A stretch of 7,039 bases of DNA, from assembly GCA_964542875.1 (NCBI GenBank), contig CAZIWA010000189.1:1-7039 (forward strand), in the 5' to 3' direction. A program made the translations under genes and the position numbers. Under the pieces are notes generated by a model that saw nothing but the letters and a program-made list of their open reading frames with translations, was not told the DNA's origin and searched no databases. Positions 1 through 5,440 of this stretch are shown piece by piece. Position 1 is the first letter of the stretch. Every line of letters begins with the position of its first letter. Source of the stretch: CAZGOM01 sp964542875 (GTDB taxonomy: Bacteria > Planctomycetota > Phycisphaerae > Phycisphaerales > Phycisphaeraceae).

Positions 1-174
1 GAGGGAGTTGAGTCGTTACAGGTTGATTGGCATGAACGCGGGCGTGTGTAGGAGCATCCTTTTCATATGTTTACCAGGGCCTCCGCGCTCAGAAGCGCTG
101 CGACCCTGGCTGTCATAGGGCCGTGCCTTGAACACTACGGATGAGGAGGCAAAGGCTTCATTGAACCGTATTGA
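1..174 (+). repeat. Interspersed repeat R1, copy 1 (left edge)
   Basis: The first 140 bases align without gaps to 6732-6871 with 12 mismatches, and 70-174 also matches 2351-2456. The core is a nested hairpin: outer stem CCAGGG (74-79) with CCCTGG (104-109), inner stem GCGCT (85-89) with AGCGC (94-98). A conserved tail follows (CTGT.ATAGGGCCGTGCCTT, then about 110 bp in all to an R2 module). No protein is encoded; a short open frame from 128 merely runs through repeats. The left limit is unknown because the window starts inside or at the edge of the element. Orientation is arbitrary. Its function is unknown: it could be a non-autonomous mobile element, a REP-like element or a structured 3' RNA. 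Confidence 0.85.
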
Positions 175-210
175 CTCTCACCCCAGCCCTTTCCCAAAAG
201 GGCGAGGGGG
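175..210 (+). repeat. Short hairpin repeat R2, copy 1
   Basis: This CTCACCCC...GGGCGAGGGGG module folds as an inner stem CCCTTT (187-192) with AAAGGG (197-202) around a four-base loop, and an outer CCCC (181-184) with GGGG (206-209). It is matched at 2457-2492, where it likewise sits directly to the right of an R1 copy, so R1 and R2 may be parts of one compound element. A fragment of its left arm occurs near 6679-6690. Confidence 0.75.
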
Positions 211-250
211 CCGGAAAGAGCAGAGGGGGGTTATTCAAAGGTCGCGATTA

Positions 251-345
251 GTGACTGAAGAGTTCACTTATGTCGGTGAAGGTGGTGGATCGGGAGCCGG
301 CGGGACGCCGGCGCTCCCGGTCCAGAGGCAGAATCCGTCGTGCAC
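251..345 (+). repeat. Interspersed repeat R3, copy A, upstream of gmhA
   Basis: This is the first of three copies of a roughly 95-120 bp element (others near 3862-3983 and 5301-5416). Shared blocks are GACTGAAGAGTTCACTTATG, then the palindrome at 291-319, then CAGAATC.GTC. The palindrome pairs CGGGAG (291-296) with CTCCCG (314-319) and CCGGCG with CGCCGG around GGA, leaving a two-base bulge. Elements of this 'GGTPALP' type are, from memory, common in Verrucomicrobiota and Planctomycetota intergenic DNA. The rest of the gap to gmhA (346-451) has a G-run (380-390) and TTGAC-like hexamers at 405 and 415, but no convincing -10 partner. Confidence 0.85.
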
Positions 346-451
346 TTGTTAGGACTTCCCGCAGCATTGCGAAATGACAGGGGGGGGCGGGGTGGATAAA
401 GTAGTTGACTTGAATTGACCGGTTCATCCCTTTTTTGATGGAGACTGGGCC

Positions 452-1048
452 ATGAGCACCACGACCGAAGTGAAAGCACCGAACCTTAAAGACAACATTG
501 CGCAAGCCGTGGCGACGCTGCAGGCGCTGGAAGCATTTGAAGACAAGATGACCCACGCGGCGGCGATCGTGGCCCGGACCCTGCACATCGACAATAAAGT
601 GATGATCTGCGGGAACGGCGGCAGCGCGTCTGACGCTTCGGACTTCGCGGGTGAGTTTCTGGGCCGGTTTGTGAACGATCGGCGGCCTTACCCGGTGCTG
701 GACCTGTCGGCACCGACGGCGGCGCTGACTTCCATCGCCAATGACTACGGATATGAACACGTGTTCGCCCGGCAGGTGCGCGCGCTGGCCAAGCAGGACG
801 ATGTGCTGATCGTGCTTTCGACCTCCGGCAACAGCCCGAGCATCTTGAACGCCTTGAAGATGTCGCGTGACCGGAATATCGCGTCGATCGCGTTTCTGGG
901 CAAGGGCGGCGGGGCGTGCAAAGGCATCGCGTCTACGGAATTCATCGTGCCCAGCGACTGCACGGCGCGGATTCAGGAAGCTCACAAGTTTTTGCTGCAC
1001 ACGCTGTGTGAGATGGTGGAAGACCGGCTGCCGCTGATTAAGAAGTGA
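452..1048 (+). CDS. gmhA: Phosphoheptose (sedoheptulose-7-phosphate) isomerase, SIS domain
   Basis: The 198-residue product matches the length and layout of GmhA, a cytoplasmic SIS-domain enzyme converting sedoheptulose 7-phosphate to glycero-manno-heptose 7-phosphate, the first step of LPS heptose synthesis. Visible motifs are GNGGSASD (54-61, phosphosugar loop), TSIANDYGYEHVF (93-105), STSGNS (123-128, phosphate binding) and RIQEAHKFLLH (173-183). Catalytic and metal residues E68, Q175 and H183 are present, but the usual first-ligand histidine in the GNGGSxxDxxH context is Asp64 here. DiaA-like SIS proteins are relatives, but DiaA is confined to proteobacterial replication control and is less likely. 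The start is supported by GGAG (440-443) eight bases upstream. It probably shares a transcript with the TPR gene 56 bases downstream. No other heptose genes are in view. Confidence 0.9.
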   Translation: MSTTTEVKAPNLKDNIAQAVATLQALEAFEDKMTHAAAIVARTLHIDNKVMICGNGGSASDASDFAGEFLGRFVNDRRPYPVLDLSAPTAALTSIANDYGYEHVFARQVRALAKQDDVLIVLSTSGNSPSILNALKMSRDRNIASIAFLGKGGGACKGIASTEFIVPSDCTARIQEAHKFLLHTLCEMVEDRLPLIKK

Positions 1049-1056
1049 GCGGGAGA

Positions 1057-1098
1057 AAGGTGCAAGGCAAAAGGTACAAGGGATAAGGGACAAGGTGT
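1057..1098 (+). repeat. Heptanucleotide array AAGGNNN x6 in the gmhA-TPR spacer
   Basis: AAGG recurs with an exact seven-base period at 1057, 1064, 1071, 1078, 1085 and 1092, followed by variable triplets (TGC, CAA, TAC, GAT, GAC, TGT). The array begins eight bases after the gmhA stop and its last unit, AAGGTG, serves as the Shine-Dalgarno sequence of the next gene. A shorter degenerate array occurs after trxB (6588-6615). It resembles the short tandemly repeated heptamers of cyanobacteria only in form. Confidence 0.8.
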
Positions 1099-1104
1099 GC
1101 AGAC

Positions 1105-1416
1105 ATGGCGAGCGCGCGGCTTGAGCAGTTGACGAAGTTGCATGGGGTGGATCCCAAGGATCCGTTTTTGACGTACGGCATTGCGCTGGAGCACACCAAG
1201 GCTGGCGCTTATGGCGAAGCCATCAAATGGCTGGATAAGACGCTGGCGCTGGATGCGAATTATTTTTATGCGTACTTCCAGAAGGGCAAGGCGCTGAGCG
1301 CGCTGGGGGAAGAAGACCAGGCACGTGCGGTGCTGGAGGCGGGGATGGCGGCGGCGAAGGCCAAGGGGGATATGCACGCGTACGGCGAGATGCAGGGGTT
1401 GCTGGAGGGGTTGTGA
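1105..1416 (+). CDS. Small tetratricopeptide repeat protein
   Basis: The 103-residue soluble protein is essentially two TPR units: about 19-52 (motif residues G25, A27, Y36, A39, L43, with a DAN turn) and 53-86 (Y56, F58, G61, A63, L64, G67, A73, L77), then a short capping helix to residue 103. There is no signal peptide or membrane segment. Small two-TPR proteins of this pattern are widespread and probably mediate protein contacts; no partner or reaction can be named. The start is supported by AAGGTG (1092-1097) seven bases upstream, at the end of the heptad array. The gene follows gmhA by 56 bases on the same strand and so is likely cotranscribed, but a functional link to heptose synthesis is only suggested by position. 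Confidence 0.8.
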   Translation: MASARLEQLTKLHGVDPKDPFLTYGIALEHTKAGAYGEAIKWLDKTLALDANYFYAYFQKGKALSALGEEDQARAVLEAGMAAAKAKGDMHAYGEMQGLLEGL

Positions 1417-1522
1417 AGGGTTTATGTTTCGCTGCTGATGGGGATTGGCCAGAAGATTTTTCAGTATCCATCGAGGGTGCTGAAAAACAAGAAATCAAAA
1501 TGCCTAGCTACCGGGGGCTGTG

Positions 1523-1549
1523 CTCGAAGACTCGAAGACTCGAAGACTC
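1523..1549. repeat. Tandem CTCGAAGA repeat (3.4 units) inside an imperfect palindrome
   Basis: The octamer CTCGAAGA occurs at 1523, 1531 and 1539, followed by CTC. It is flanked on the left by TAGCTACCGGGGGC (1506-1519) and on the right by CTCCCGGCTACGGG (1547-1560), which are imperfect inverted repeats, so the octamers would lie in the loop. It lies between the convergent TPR and 142-residue genes. A perfect GGCCCC/GGGGCC hairpin (1565-1579, loop GGT) follows, with no T-run, so it is not a standard terminator for the + operon. Confidence 0.7.
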
Positions 1550-1580
1550 CCGGCTACGGGCTTTGGCCCCGGTGGGGCCG

Positions 1581-1621
1581 AAAAATTCGCAATCCATGAA
1601 AGTGATGTTTAACGGATTGCG
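1581..1621 (-). terminator. Candidate intrinsic terminator for the 142-residue protein gene
   Basis: Read on the minus strand, a perfect eight-base stem (CGCAATCC / GGATTGCG, + positions 1614-1621 and 1588-1595) is followed at once by AATTTTT (1587-1581). It lies 20 bases beyond the minus-strand stop at 1641. The 18-base loop is long for an intrinsic terminator, so the call is moderate. Confidence 0.45.
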
Positions 1622-1640
1622 TGCGTGTGCCGGGTGCTGT

Positions 1641-2069
1641 TTATTTTTTTGATTTGTCGGTGTTAGGGGGCCAGGGCTGGTCGCGGGGGACGCGGCGGCA
1701 GAGGGTGTCGCCCATGGGGGGGATGGAGCGGAGGATGAAGCCGCGGCGGGTGAGGATCTGGCGGAGCTTGGGGTTCAGGTTGACGCAGTTCAGGAGCGGG
1801 GCCCGCCAATCGATGTGGGTAAGGTTTTCGCGTTTGGCGTAGCGGCTGGCGAGTGCGCCGATGAGGGGGAGCGCGCCTTCGATGCTGGGATCGAGGTGTT
1901 TGACTTCGAGGATGAGGACGTCCTGGGCGAGGGTGAACTGGGCGATGATGGTGTAGCCGCCTACTTTGAAGGTGAGGGGCTGGTTGTGGAAGTTGAGCTT
2001 GGCGAAGTCTGCGTCGGGGAGGTCGAGGAGTTCGGTGGTGGCGTAGCCTTCGAGGAGGGCTTTGAGCAT
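1641..2069 (-). CDS. Hypothetical protein, 142 residues, unrecognised
   Basis: I do not recognise the family. The 142-residue product is soluble, without a signal peptide or membrane helix. It alternates strand-like segments (FKVGGYTIIAQFTL, 34-47; DVLILEVKHL, 50-59) with a helix (ALPLIGALASRYAKRE, 66-81), then THIDWRA (84-90) and KLRQILTRRGFIL (101-113), ending in a charged tail. The order strand-helix-strand-'RRGF' loosely recalls the C-terminal half of GNAT acetyltransferases, but no acetyl-CoA loop is evident, so no function is assigned. ATG 2069 is chosen because the frame upstream looks non-coding and the codons from there show the C-ending bias of other minus genes; only a weak CGGAA lies upstream. 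It converges on the TPR gene. Confidence 0.65.
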   Translation of the reverse strand: MLKALLEGYATTELLDLPDADFAKLNFHNQPLTFKVGGYTIIAQFTLAQDVLILEVKHLDPSIEGALPLIGALASRYAKRENLTHIDWRAPLLNCVNLNPKLRQILTRRGFILRSIPPMGDTLCRRVPRDQPWPPNTDKSKK

Positions 2070-2252
2070 GGGGCGGTTCCGGGGTGGTGCGTATCGCAGA
2101 GGGCACGAGAGAGTAGAGAAAGAGTGAGTAGAACAGTAGACGGGAAAGTACGAAGAGTTGATTTTAGCGGTTGATTGACGTGGACGATGGCAATTTGGTT
2201 TTTGTTGATTGAGCGGGGAGGTCGGGCTTGTGCTGTATTGCCTGGAGACATA
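2070..2252. other. Gene-free stretch upstream of the 142-residue protein gene
   Basis: No gene is supported here. It should hold the promoter for the minus-strand gene ending at 1641, but I see no convincing -35/-10 pair. It is less GC-rich than its surroundings (notably 2120-2220). The right side merges into the R1 copies, so the whole gap 2070-2460 has no coding content. Confidence 0.5.
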
Positions 2253-2324
2253 CCCAGGGTTGCGCATGAGTACATGCTTACCCTGGGCTGTGATAGGGCC
2301 GTGCCTTCAGCACTCCGGATGAAG
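2253..2324 (+). repeat. Repeat R1, copy 2 (core only, divergent)
   Basis: The nested hairpin is kept with different inner sequence: outer CCCAGGG (2253-2259) with CCCTGGG (2281-2287), inner GCAT (2264-2267) with ATGC (2274-2277). The conserved tail follows (GGGCCGTGCCTTCAGCACT, 2296-2314) including a small GTGC/GCAC hairpin. It lacks the R2 module, ending in an A/G-rich segment (2322-2338) before copy 3 begins, so copies 2 and 3 are arranged in tandem. Confidence 0.75.
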
Positions 2325-2350
2325 AAAGAAGAAGAATCAATCGAAGGGCG

Positions 2351-2456
2351 TTTGTACCAGGGCCTACGCGCCGGTAAGCGCTGCGACCCTGGCTGTAATA
2401 GGGTCGTGCCTTCAGCACTTGGGATGAGGATGCAAGGGCTTAGCTGAACTGTATTG
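2351..2456 (+). repeat. Repeat R1, copy 3
   Basis: This matches 68-174 closely, with the outer stem CCAGGG (2357-2362) and CCCTGG (2387-2392). The inner stem is GCGC...GCGC around a loop unlike copy 1 (CGGTAA instead of a CAGA-type loop). The tail includes GTGC-CTTCA-GCAC. It passes directly into an R2 module, as copy 1 does. It lies just beyond the 3' end of the minus-strand PepSY gene, so in that transcript it would be 3' untranslated RNA. Confidence 0.8.
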
Positions 2457-2492
2457 ACCCTCACCCCAACTCTTTCCTAAAGGGCGAGGGGG
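2457..2492 (+). repeat. Hairpin repeat R2, copy 2, overlapping the PepSY gene 3' end
   Basis: The same module as 175-210. The inner stem CTCTTT (2470-2475) with AAAGGG (2479-2484) retains pairing through one G-U; the outer CCCC (2464-2467) pairs with GGGG. Read on the minus strand it encodes the last nine to ten residues and the TGA stop (2461-2463) of the PepSY protein, so the repeat has been incorporated into a coding sequence. Confidence 0.75.
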
Positions 2493-3705
2493 TCGGGATG
2501 GATGTCGCGTTGGTCGGGCGGTGTTTGGCTTTTTTGCGTTTGTTGATCTGGCGGTGGATGAAGATCCATCCGCCGGTGAGGAGGAGGATGAGCGGGGTGA
2601 GGCCGACAAGGAAGTAGACCACGCGCATGAAGGGGAAGAGGACGTAGCCGGAGTGGAGGGGGAGGATGGATTGGATGATCCAGTCGGCGGCGGAGTTGGG
2701 GCTGTTGATGGAGTCGATGTGGCCGGTGTCGGAGTCGATGTTGAGTTTGCAGGCGTAGTGGATGCCGGCGATGGGCTGGCGGACGGAGATGTTCGGGGAG
2801 GAAGAATTGAAGCCGGAGATGTTGGTGATGTAGGCGTTGGGGAGGGTGGCGGCGACGTTGGCGAGGATCTGGTCGAGGGTGGGGGGCGGGAGGGAGGGAT
2901 CGTGAGGGGGGAGGGGGAGTTTGATGGAGTCGCCTCGCTCGCCGATGTAGTGCTTGATGTAGGGGCGGATTTTGCCGTTGAAGGGGAAGTAGATCCCGGT
3001 GAGGACGGCGATGAGGAGGATGGGGAGCGCCCAGATGCCCAGGGCGGAGTGGGTGTCCCAATTGAAGCGGTTAAAGCCGGCGGTGAATTTGATGGTGAGC
3101 CGCTGATAGAGGGATTTGAGTTTTTTGGGCCACCAGAGGATGAGGCCCGAGGCGAGGACCAGGAGGGTGGGGATGGCGAGATAGCCGTTGATGGTGCGGC
3201 CGGGGTTGCGGTCGAGAAGGAGGTCGAAGTGGAGTTTTTCGAAAAAGTGAAGGAAGGATTGAGCGTCGTGGTTGTTGCGGTGGCCCAGCGCTTTGAGGGA
3301 GTAAGGGTCAATGAAGATGTCGGATTCTTCGTAGGTGATGCTGGCGGCGTGGGGGTCTGAGATGGGGAGATCGGCGAGGAAGATCCAGGCGCGGTTGGAG
3401 GCGCCGGGGGGCGAGGCGGAAAGGAGGCGGGCCTTGGGGTGGGCCTCCTTAAGTGCGGCGAGGACTTTGGAGAAAGGGTGCGGCTGGCCGGTGGGGGTGA
3501 CATAGAACAGAGAGGGGTTGCGCCATGCGTCGAGCCAGTCGCTGAAGATGATCATGCTGCCGGAGAAGGCGATGACGGTGAAGTAAATGCCGAGGGTGAG
3601 GCCGAGAATGAGATGGGTGTAAAAGGCCCAGAAGTGGAGGGTGAGGTAAGGGCGTTTTGGCTTGGGTTTGGCTGGGCTGGGTGGTGGAGTCACGGGGGAG
3701 ATCAT
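2461..3705 (-). CDS. PepSY-associated four-helix membrane protein, probable iron-linked reductase
   Basis: The 414-residue inner-membrane protein belongs to the PepSY-TM family (PiuB/FpvG-like), whose members are tied to siderophore or iron uptake and thought to be haem-binding reductases. Membrane helices are at about 23-52, 174-193, 220-241 and 361-385, with a long external loop after the first and another (242-360) between the third and fourth. Candidate haem histidines are H24 and H31 in helix 1, H153 and H159 (LHFFEKLH), H219 (DTHSALGIW), H351 (LPLHSG) and H384. PepSY-like segments are near 76-140 and 275-335. ATG 3705 is the obvious start, but it sits inside a -10 box; GTG 3693 (410 residues) is the alternative. 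No Shine-Dalgarno precedes either. The last residues derive from repeat R2. No TonB receptor or siderophore gene is adjacent in the window. Confidence 0.85.
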   Translation of the reverse strand: MISPVTPPPSPAKPKPKRPYLTLHFWAFYTHLILGLTLGIYFTVIAFSGSMIIFSDWLDAWRNPSLFYVTPTGQPHPFSKVLAALKEAHPKARLLSASPPGASNRAWIFLADLPISDPHAASITYEESDIFIDPYSLKALGHRNNHDAQSFLHFFEKLHFDLLLDRNPGRTINGYLAIPTLLVLASGLILWWPKKLKSLYQRLTIKFTAGFNRFNWDTHSALGIWALPILLIAVLTGIYFPFNGKIRPYIKHYIGERGDSIKLPLPPHDPSLPPPTLDQILANVAATLPNAYITNISGFNSSSPNISVRQPIAGIHYACKLNIDSDTGHIDSINSPNSAADWIIQSILPLHSGYVLFPFMRVVYFLVGLTPLILLLTGGWIFIHRQINKRKKAKHRPTNATSIPTPSPFRKELG

Positions 3706-3728
3706 ATTGAGAGTGAGTCTCAAGTCAA
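3701..3728 (-). promoter_or_regulatory. Sigma-70-like promoter of the PepSY gene
   Basis: On the minus strand TTGACT (3728-3723) is followed after 16 bases by TATGAT (3706-3701), five of six matches to each consensus hexamer. Transcription would start near 3694, downstream of the ATG at 3705 and within a base or two of the GTG at 3693, implying a leaderless message starting at that in-frame GTG. Confidence 0.6.
3707..3723 (-). promoter_or_regulatory. Fur-box-like operator in the PepSY promoter spacer
   Basis: TTGAGACTCACTCTCAA is a palindrome with perfect six-base arms (TTGAGA/TCTCAA) and a five-base centre. Against the 7-1-7 Fur consensus TGATAATnATTATCA the inner 15 bases match 10 of 14 defined positions, and it closely resembles Fur boxes of the form TTGAGAATGATTCTCAA. 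It fills the gap between -35 and -10, the classic position for repression, and the gene is of an iron-uptake family. A different palindrome-binding repressor cannot be excluded. Confidence 0.6.
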
Positions 3729-3861
3729 TTTTATGGGGAGAAAGGCTCTGTGGTGAAGGTTGTGCGCGAAATTGATGACAAGGCGTTTTGTTTTGAGAAT
3801 GAAAGTCCAAGTGCAGCGACGCGTGCGCGGGATGAGTGGGGTGCATGACGGATTCAGCAGA

Positions 3862-3983
3862 GAGAGCAGATTCAGGGGGATTGGCGACTGAAGAGTTCAC
3901 TTATGTCGGTGAAGGGGGTTGATCGGGAGCCGGCGGGACGCCGGCGCTTCCGGTTCAGACGCAGAATGTGTCATGCACCCGGA
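3862..3983 (+). repeat. Repeat R3, copy B, between PepSY and apgM
   Basis: It shares with copy C an extended left part beginning GAGAGC and including AGGGGGATTGG, then the common GACTGAAGAGTTCACTTATG block and the palindrome at 3924-3952. In the palindrome's right arm CTTCC replaces CTCCC, which keeps pairing as a G-U in RNA. It occupies the divergent intergenic region and ends 63 bases before the apgM start. Confidence 0.85.
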
Positions 3984-4046
3984 TGAGTGATGGTGAGGGG
4001 GTGGCGTCTGGGGCGGCGGGCGCGAGGGAGTTAGAATGAGAGGCTT

Positions 4047-5279
4047 ATGAGCAAAAATACACCCAAGACGAAGTATGTGATTGTGATTCCCGATGGCGCG
4101 GCGGACTTTCCGATTGCGGAATTGGGGAACAAGACGGCGTTTGAAGCGGCGAAGACTCCTGCGCTGGCGAAGCTGGCGAAGGAAGGCCGGCTGGGGACCG
4201 CAGATACGACGCCGGTGGGGTTTCCCTGCGGGTCTGATGTGTGTTCGATGAGCCTGCTGGGGTATGACCCGGCGAAGTATCACAAGGGCCGGGCTCCGCT
4301 TGAGGCGGCGGCGCTGGGGATTGCGCTTGATGAGGCGGATTGGATTTTCCGTGTGAACTTCATCACGGTGCTGGACGGGAAGATGCGCGACCACTCAGGC
4401 GGGCATATCAGCTCGGAGGAGAGCCGGGAGATCCTGGCGGATTTGAAGAAGGAGCTGGCGATACCGGGGATGGAGCTGCACCCGGGTGTGAGCTACCGGA
4501 ACATCATGGTGGACGTGAGCAATCGCGGGGGGAGGAAGGGCCGGGATTGGAAGGATTTGAAGACGACTCCGCCTCACGATGTGCCGGGCGAGCCGATGAT
4601 GTCTGTGGTGCCCAAGGGGCCGGGGGCCGAGGTGCTGGTGGACTTTATCGTCAAGAGCGAGAAGTTCTTGAAAGAGCATCGGGTGAACAAGGCGCGGGTG
4701 GCGGCGGGCAAGATGCCCACGACGCACGTGTGGCCGTGGGGCCAAGGCAAGAAGCCCAGCGTGCCGACGTTTGAATCACGGTATGGCATGAAGGGGGCGA
4801 TGATCACCGCGGTGGATCTTTTGGCGGGGATCGCCGGGTTCATCGGCTGGGATCGACTGGATGTGCCCGGGCAGACGAGCTACCACGACAACGACTACGC
4901 GGCGGCGGGGAAGTGGGGGATCGACGCGATCGAGAAATACGATGTGGTGTGCGTTCACGTGGAAGCGCCGGACGAGGCTTCACACGGGGCGGATGCGAAG
5001 ACGAAAGTGCTGGCGCTGGAAGCCATCGACACCCACATCGTGGGGCCGATCCATCAGGCGCTGGCCAAGCGCGGGCAACCCTGGCGCATGCTGGTGATGC
5101 CCGACCACTACACGCGGGTGGCCACGCGCAAGCACGACGCGACGCCGGTGCCGTTCCTGGTGGCCGGTGAAGGCATTTACGGCACCGGTGCGCCGATGAC
5201 GGAAGCGAATGCCCAGCTTGCGAAGTGGCATTTTTCGCATGGGCATGAACTGATGGATGGATTTTTGAAGACGTTTTGA
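4047..5279 (+). CDS. apgM: Cofactor-independent phosphoglycerate mutase, archaeal type (or proposed alternative homoserine kinase)
   Basis: The 410-residue cytoplasmic protein is a full-length member of the alkaline-phosphatase superfamily branch containing ApgM, which interconverts 3- and 2-phosphoglycerate with divalent metals. Metal and active-site signatures are visible: PDGAAD (15-20, D16), GSD (62-64, S63 the likely phospho-acceptor), GRAPLEAA (81-88), VEAPDEASH (305-313, D308 and H313), MPDHYTR (351-357, D353 and H354) and KHDATPVPF (362-370, H363). The segments SGGHIS (117-122), PGVSYR (146-151), TPPHDVPG (174-181) and WPWGQGK (229-235) fit the bacterial subgroup described as a proposed homoserine kinase, so the substrate is uncertain; no threonine genes are adjacent. 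The start is supported by GAGAGG (4038-4043), though the spacing is short. No terminator is evident before trxB. Confidence 0.85.
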   Translation: MSKNTPKTKYVIVIPDGAADFPIAELGNKTAFEAAKTPALAKLAKEGRLGTADTTPVGFPCGSDVCSMSLLGYDPAKYHKGRAPLEAAALGIALDEADWIFRVNFITVLDGKMRDHSGGHISSEESREILADLKKELAIPGMELHPGVSYRNIMVDVSNRGGRKGRDWKDLKTTPPHDVPGEPMMSVVPKGPGAEVLVDFIVKSEKFLKEHRVNKARVAAGKMPTTHVWPWGQGKKPSVPTFESRYGMKGAMITAVDLLAGIAGFIGWDRLDVPGQTSYHDNDYAAAGKWGIDAIEKYDVVCVHVEAPDEASHGADAKTKVLALEAIDTHIVGPIHQALAKRGQPWRMLVMPDHYTRVATRKHDATPVPFLVAGEGIYGTGAPMTEANAQLAKWHFSHGHELMDGFLKTF

Positions 5280-5300
5280 GGTGGGTGGGGGGCGGGGGGG

Positions 5301-5416
5301 GAGAGCGGATTTTAGGGGGATTGGAGACTGAAAAGTTCACTTATGTCGGTGGAGGCAGTTGCCTGGGAGCCGGCGGGACGCCGGCGCTCCCGGTGCAGAA
5401 TCTGTCATCCACCCGG
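5301..5416 (+). repeat. Repeat R3, copy C, between apgM and trxB
   Basis: Begins GAGAGC like copy B, shares AGGGGGATTGG and the GACTGAAAAGTTCACTTATG block, and carries the palindrome at 5365-5391 (GGGAG/CTCCC outer, CCGGCG/CGCCGG inner). It lacks about ten bases between the palindrome and CAGAATC that the other copies have. It starts 22 bases after the apgM stop and ends 112 bases before trxB. Confidence 0.85.
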
Positions 5417-5440
5417 GGTTTGCCTATGAGAGGCATTGGT

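Noticed and set aside
74..140. tRNA or small structured RNA gene in R1
   Set aside because: No cloverleaf, TpsiC-like arm or acceptor stem could be assembled; kept as a structured repeat.
128..352. 74-residue + strand frame containing GAGGTPALP-like residues
   Set aside because: It is only a translation of repeats R1, R2 and R3; such frames are often mis-annotated as proteins.
248..1093. 281-residue open frame on the minus strand opposite gmhA
   Set aside because: It is antisense to a clear gmhA, rich in Arg and His with no motif, and runs through repeat R3; a GC-rich shadow frame.
1523..1549. CRISPR-like array from the CTCGAAGA units
   Set aside because: Units are eight bases with no spacers and no cas genes nearby; a simple tandem repeat.
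1565..1579. Terminator for the gmhA-TPR operon at the GGCCCC/GGGGCC hairpin
   Set aside because: It is followed on the + strand by A residues rather than T residues, and it is about 150 bases past the stop.
2070..2267. Upstream extension of the 142-residue protein to an ATG at 2267
   Set aside because: The extra 66 residues overlap R1 copy 2 and have no coding-like composition.
2521..3360. 279-residue Asp/Glu/Gly/Val-rich + strand frame
   Set aside because: It is the complement of the PepSY gene; its low-complexity acidic composition follows from the C-rich codons of that gene.
3706..3900. N-terminal extension of the PepSY protein to an ATG at 3900
   Set aside because: The added 65 residues lack membrane-protein character, begin inside repeat R3 and would place the promoter and Fur-like box inside the gene.
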